From Carallia brachiata (Eukaryota; Streptophyta; Magnoliopsida; Malpighiales; Rhizophoraceae), in NCBI GenBank assembly GCA_021464245.1, contig JADCRB010000036.1:5876372-5940371 (forward strand): a stretch of 64,000 nucleotides of DNA, read 5' to 3'. The position numbers and the translations under genes are program-made. Shown here piece after piece: positions 59,088 through 64,000 of this stretch. A model generated the notes under the pieces. The model was given only the letters and a program-made list of their open reading frames with translations, did no database searches and was not told the DNA's origin. Numbering within the stretch: position 1 is the stretch's first letter; the number at the start of each line of letters is the position of its first letter.

Positions 59088-60291
59088 ATGGCAAAGGATG
59101 TCAGAGAGTTTTATTGGAACAAGTCCCTGAATACTATCATAGAAGCCGAATCAGATTTATCATTAGGATATGGTCTCACATCTCATCTTCAGGCAATCAA
59201 GAAGTACTGGGAGAGTCAAAGTCAGAAGAACAAGGCAATGCGCTCATCCATGGCCTCTGGAATATGCCCATTGCTTTATGATCTCGATGATGTGCTGGCT
59301 GAGTGCAAAATCTTCTCGCAAAAACGCAAGGCACACAAAAATTTTGCACGTTTCAACCCCTTTACAAAATTCATTTTTGTGCAACAGATAAAGGGAAGGT
59401 TGAACACTATAGAAAAAGGACTACAGAGGATTGTTGAAGCTACAGAAGGAAGTTTTAGCCAACCTAGAATTTTTCCAAATTATGGTCTGAAATTTGACGA
59501 AAAAGACGTCTATGATAATTCGAGGTTTCATAGTCATCGGATGAGTATTGAGAAATCACTTTTAGAAGGCGGTTCTAATAATGCTTTGAAGGTTATTGGT
59601 ATCGTAGGGATGTGTGGCTCAGGGAAGACTGCACTTGTCAAACAGGTTTTTAATAACCCCAAAGTAAGCAGTATCTTCACCAAGAAAATTTGGGTTGGCC
59701 TATCTGATATTCGAAGTTATGAAAAAGATCTTGAGGCAAAATTTTGAAGTTCATTTTGGAGGCAATGGGTGAGGATGTTGACTTTGATGCAAATAATCTT
59801 AGCACGGCTGAGCTTCTGGGTAAGCTTAAGGTTTCGTTGTCAGGCGGAAGGTATTTGATAGTGTTGGATGACATATGGCACGTTACTGATTTTTTTGTGA
59901 ACTTGAACGAGAGATTACCTGATTCTACAAAGAGGCACTTCCTATGTGGATTGCCTAGGAGCTGTGGTGGTGTAGTTATCATCACGAGCAGGCTGGAAGA
60001 AGTGGCTAGAAGAATAGTGGGTGAGAAGTACTGCAACAAGTACTTGATTACCCTTCAGCCCCTGTTGAATCAAGATCAAAAGGATGACTGTTGGGATATC
60101 TTCAAGCGGAATCGGCCTCCTACATTAACATAGATGATGAAGCGTTGGAAAAAATTAAAAAGGACATTATCTACCAATGTCATGGCCTCCCGTTGGCTGC
60201 CAAGGCGCTTGCAACGATCTTTTCTGAGATGAGAGATAACGAGGATAGCTTTTCCTTTGATTTTTTTACGGAACAAAGCATGTGGCTCTGA
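59088..60291 (+). CDS. NLR-related gene D: NB-ARC protein without LRR, frame breaks
   Basis: Starts MAKDVREFYWN. An ATG 24 bases upstream lies in the inferred 5' UTR intron. About 400 residues: an N-terminal helical domain (LYDLDDVLAECK, a coiled-coil-type motif), then NB-ARC with P-loop GMCGSGKTALVKQ (59,607-59,645), kinase-2 YLIVLDDIW (about 59,850), RNBS-B VVIITSR (about 59,971) and CHGLPLAAKALA (about 60,178). It stops 30 residues after GLPLA at 60,291. There is no winged helix, MHD or LRR, and no continuation for at least 1 kb. From memory this is the layout of Arabidopsis At5g45440/At5g45490, P-loop proteins of about 350 residues. Frame breaks near 59,743 (A4/T4 runs) and near 60,104; one extra A at each gives a continuous frame. 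Confidence 0.82.
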
Positions 60292-63200
60292 TCTTTTTGG
60301 TATCAAAAAGGGTGTGTGATTTTATTTTTGTTTACTCATAAGCCTTGTTCTTCTAGTGTAGATCACTGTGAAGTAGAGACAGCATTCAGTGTGGAGTTTT
60401 TTCTTGCTTACATCTATGAGTTGTAATTTTAACAAAGCTAATTTATCGTCCAAATTTTGCACGCAATTGTACAAGATTTTATTTTTTCTTTTTTATATCC
60501 CAAAAAATTTATTGTCGTTATATAAGTCATCGCACTTAAGACTGAAGTTGGGGGATCATCAGATGATGTTCTCATTTAATTTCTTGCATAAAGAGAATTT
60601 ATTATCTGAATACTGATGAGTTTAAATACTGATGAGTTTAAACGCGATTCTATTATAGTCCATCAAATAATGTTAAATCTTAAATTTCATATTCAGTCAT
60701 TATCAAATCTTTCAAATCTAATATCGAGACGACGACATTTATTTTCTTGTGTTAGGGAGATTGCTGGAATGATAAATTGAATTTGAATTAACTACACAAA
60801 AAATTAAATTATTATTAAGTTATCTGAAAAAGCAGTCTCGCCCTTCCAAATCTCCTCTTTCCCGACTGAGGCCCCCCTGTCTGTAACTTGTGCTTCATGG
60901 ACAGAGAGGTACTTTGCTCCAACAAACTAATTTGGGCCTGGGCTACACGAGAATTATGAACCTCCATTGGCTCCATTCACTTGCCGACTGCAACGCTGCG
61001 CACACGCCACACGACACCCCTGCACAGGGAGTCAGTGACCCATTACTAGAGGCAGTTAAAATTTGACTCAACTTGATAAGTTAATTCAAATTTATTTAAA
61101 AAATATAATTAAAATTGATTAAAAAATAATTTAATCTAAAATAACATAAATTTAAAATAATATGAAAATTTTATGTCCAACCTGAACCTGTTCTGAATGA
61201 CTTGTCTGACTCGAATTTTTTTTTTAAGAGAAAAAAATAAAATAAAAAGAATTTAACATATTTTATATTATAAAAAGTATAAATTTTACTATTTTTAATA
61301 TAAATTTTAATCATAAACTTTTTATGAATATTTTGAGATTTTTATGTAATTTTAATTTTTGTTTTGAATTTTTAAAATATTTTAAAAGAAAAATTTTAAA
61401 TTATTTTTTGATCCTATAATTTTCTTAATTTTTTAGAATTTATACCAAAATTTTTGTAATTTTTAAAGTTTTTAATAAAAAATATCATTATCATTTTGAT
61501 AACGTGATCAATCCGTAAATTGATCCGAACCCAACTTAAACCCAAAATGATCTAATTTAAAATGATTTAAAGATAATTTAATTTATAAATAATTTAGTCT
61601 GATGCAATCTGAACTTGATCCGATGATTATTTTGACACTTGTACTGAGCACCCACCAACGACGTAAGGAGGAAGCAAGCAGACCGTCACAAAGGGTAATC
61701 GTGATTTAATGCAGGAGAGAAACGTGACCGTCGAAGACAAGCGTTCTTCTTCGATTTGTATTAATAATTATTTAAAGATTTTTTTAAGCAAAATTATTTA
61801 AAGATTTCATTATTAAGAATTATGAGGAAACTAAAACGCGAGGCTGAAAGATTAAAAAAAAAAAATGGTAGCAGAACATGCATTCTCCCTCTTGTTGCGA
61901 GTAAATTAGCGTTGACAAAGGGACAAGGAGCATTACTGACAAAGAAGAGAATAACTAGCTCGAAAAATTTCATATTAATATTGCCTCTAGATTGGTCTAT
62001 AAAATGACCAAACACCACTCGTCTAAACAATTTTAAATTTTATTTGAAATAGTAGATTAATAGTAATCGATATATTTGTACGCTGTGAGTTTTGAGTTCT
62101 ACTCTCATTGTCTATGCTCCCCTTTATCTGAACCATTCTGAGGATCCCTTTGTCTATAAGTAGTAATACGCAGCGTGGGCCTCAAAGTCGCCCGCTAGAA
62201 CTTCAGTGTCAGAGTCACGCTCGATCCTATTGGTACTCAAGAGGTGAGTCGGTCCCTTTAAGATTATTGAACGAGATTCAAATAAACTGGAATTACTCCA
62301 GTCTGGGTCCAAGGATCTAATAACTGATACGCCCAATATAATTTTTTTAATTAAAAAAATTATTGATTATTTTTTATTAGAATTTATTACAAATTGTTTT
62401 TTTTTTAACCACAATATATATTATGTAGACAAAATTCGTTAATATATAGACAATCAAAATGGACAAAATTTTCCTTCATAAAAATGATGTCCGTGAAAAA
62501 AATATATAATATACAAAATAGTCATTTTATAATTTAAGCAGTAAATAAAAAATATCAATTTAATCAAATATTATAATTTTATTTTTGTAATCAATAACAA
62601 CAATCTGTAATCAGTAATAGTAATTAACAATCAGTAACAGTAATAACAATAATTAATAAGTAAGTTAAACATACCTTATGTTGCTTAGATCGGTGAAATA
62701 TTGAGGAATTTTCTTATTCGAGTATTTGATATGAGATTGTTTAAAAGTTAGAAATTTAATTAAATAAAAATACTACTATTATTTGAGAGTTAATTATGTT
62801 ATCTTTGCAACAACTCTTTCGGTCTCAAAAATTTCTAAATTGGGATATAGCTTTGAAACACTTGTTGTTGACAAACAATATTAACCCGATTAAATTAACA
62901 ATGATAGACCATTAAAAAGTTGGGGATAGAAAAAAATATAAATAAAAATAAAATTTGAAGATTACATAATTGACATTTTTTTTACCTATGTATTTTTTGA
63001 CAATGCTACTTTTTACTATTACGATTACATTACTGCCTTTGATATTGTTTTTTCTAATTATATTATGACAGTGTGATAACAATATTTCTATTTGGAGTAT
63101 CCTTTCCTCTGCATAGAACTATTTTTTTTTCTCCAACAAATTTAAGCATTTCAATAATATTTGAAAGATCGAAAATCTTAATTAGCCAGGCTAAACATAT

Positions 63201-64000
63201 GAGTTTTTTTTTTTCCTTTTTTGTCAAAACTAAATATAAGAGTTAACACAAATAAAAAGTCAAGAAAAAGAGCAATTATTTTGTGCAAAATACATTCCTG
63301 TGAGAGAAAAATATATGAACAAAGTGATGGATTCAAGAACTTCTACTCTTGAAATGCTTGCAGTAATTATTCTGCGAGTAATAATACAAATAAAGAATAT
63401 TAATACTCTTTTATGATAAAAAAAAATTGAATGATGTTGATATTGAAACTAAAATTCTAATTTTAATAGAATGTAAAAAAGGTTATAATTATTAAAATCT
63501 TAGTTTTGTTAGAATGTTAAGAAAGACTGCAGTTATTAAGAGTATTAAAATTTTAATTTTAATAAAATATTAAAAAATTATAATTATTAAAATTATAATT
63601 TTATTAGAACATAAATAAAGATTACAATCATTAAAAATTTATTAAATTAAAAAATTTAAAAATTTATAAATTAAAATTTTAAAAATTTAAGTACTAGAGA
63701 TTACTAGACGAAAATGAGAATACTCTTTATTCTCTGTGATTATATTTTATTTTATATAAGATAACAAACTTTTTTTTTTTTTTTTTGTCGAGAGCCGCCG
63801 TGTCCAGGTATTTTCCTTGGGAAAAAAATAAAAAAAGAAATAAAAACAGGTGGCTGTGCTAAATTGCTGACACTCTAATAGGACCCCGAAAATTTTAGTG
63901 GACGGCATTACAGACAGAAAGGGAAATGGGAATGAACAAGAAAAACTGCGGTCCTAGAATTTGCAGAAACAGAAAAATTGCATTCCATGGCCTTATTAAA
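60292..64000. other. AT-rich intergenic to window end
   Basis: No gene is recognised. A 17-bp tandem repeat (TACTGATGAGTTTAAA) lies at about 60,611-60,645. A MITE-like stretch lies at about 62,350-62,690. 63,420-63,700 is very AT-rich with repeated TAATTTTAATAGAAT-like words. Confidence 0.55.
62350..62690 (-). mobile_element. MITE-like element related to the one at 49,023
   Basis: On minus it reads TTACTGTTACTGATTGTTAA and TATTACTGATTACAGATTG, close to the GTTACTGATTGTTAATTGC words at 49,063-49,170. The plus-strand AAGTTAAACATACCTTATG near 62,660-62,680 looks like an element end. Confidence 0.45.

Noticed and set aside
1..64000. CRISPR arrays, bacterial operons, rRNA genes
   Set aside because: None seen; the window is plant nuclear DNA and its tandem repeats have no spacer-repeat regularity.

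Overview
The window is nuclear DNA from a eudicot, very likely a woody species, but I cannot name it. It has AT-rich intergenic DNA, GT-AG introns, plant-specific gene families (VQ-motif, CC-NB-LRR, At4g10955-like esterase), a Tat-type Ty3/gypsy retrotransposon and many MITE or foldback elements.

Layout. (1) 1-11,460: two copies of a small VQ-motif gene lie in a dispersed direct duplication of about 2 kb (1-2,030 and 9,601-11,460). The spacer between them is full of repeats: a long-TIR foldback element (2,054-3,730), a MITE (4,405-4,903) and an LTR-like relic with about 180-bp internal repeats (5,090-6,900). (2) 12,613-14,700, minus strand: an intact two-exon alpha/beta-hydrolase gene of the At4g10955 'GDSL esterase/lipase' type. 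(3) 16,054-25,963: a full-length LTR retrotransposon on the minus strand with TG...CA LTRs and a CTTAT target duplication. It encodes gag, protease, RT, RNase H, a second archaeal-type RNase H and integrase, which is the order of the Tat lineage. Between integrase and the 3' LTR it carries a WUSCHEL-related homeobox ORF with homeodomain, WUS-box and terminal EAR-like motif. This is the most striking observation in the window. (4) 27,100-60,291: a resistance-gene cluster, all on plus: gene A (27,100-30,226; winged helix plus LRR without a nucleotide-binding core), gene B (34,727-44,617; CC-NB-LRR of the At4g27190/RPS2-like type with extra LRR exons), gene C (51,441-55,565; same type, shorter LRR), and gene D (59,088-60,291; N-terminal domain plus NB-ARC with no LRR). 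(5) The rest is AT-rich intergenic DNA with MITEs, microsatellites and one LINE-type RNase H fragment.

Genes A and D look like the two complementary halves of an NLR, as in the Arabidopsis At5g45440-At5g45520 neighbourhood (from memory). They enclose two conventional CC-NLRs. Almost every NLR exon and the retroelement coding region contain frame breaks, and most of those I checked are single-base changes in short homopolymers, while the VQ and esterase genes are clean. The breaks may be real decay or uncorrected assembly indels, so I call the NLRs 'genes with frame breaks' rather than firm pseudogenes.
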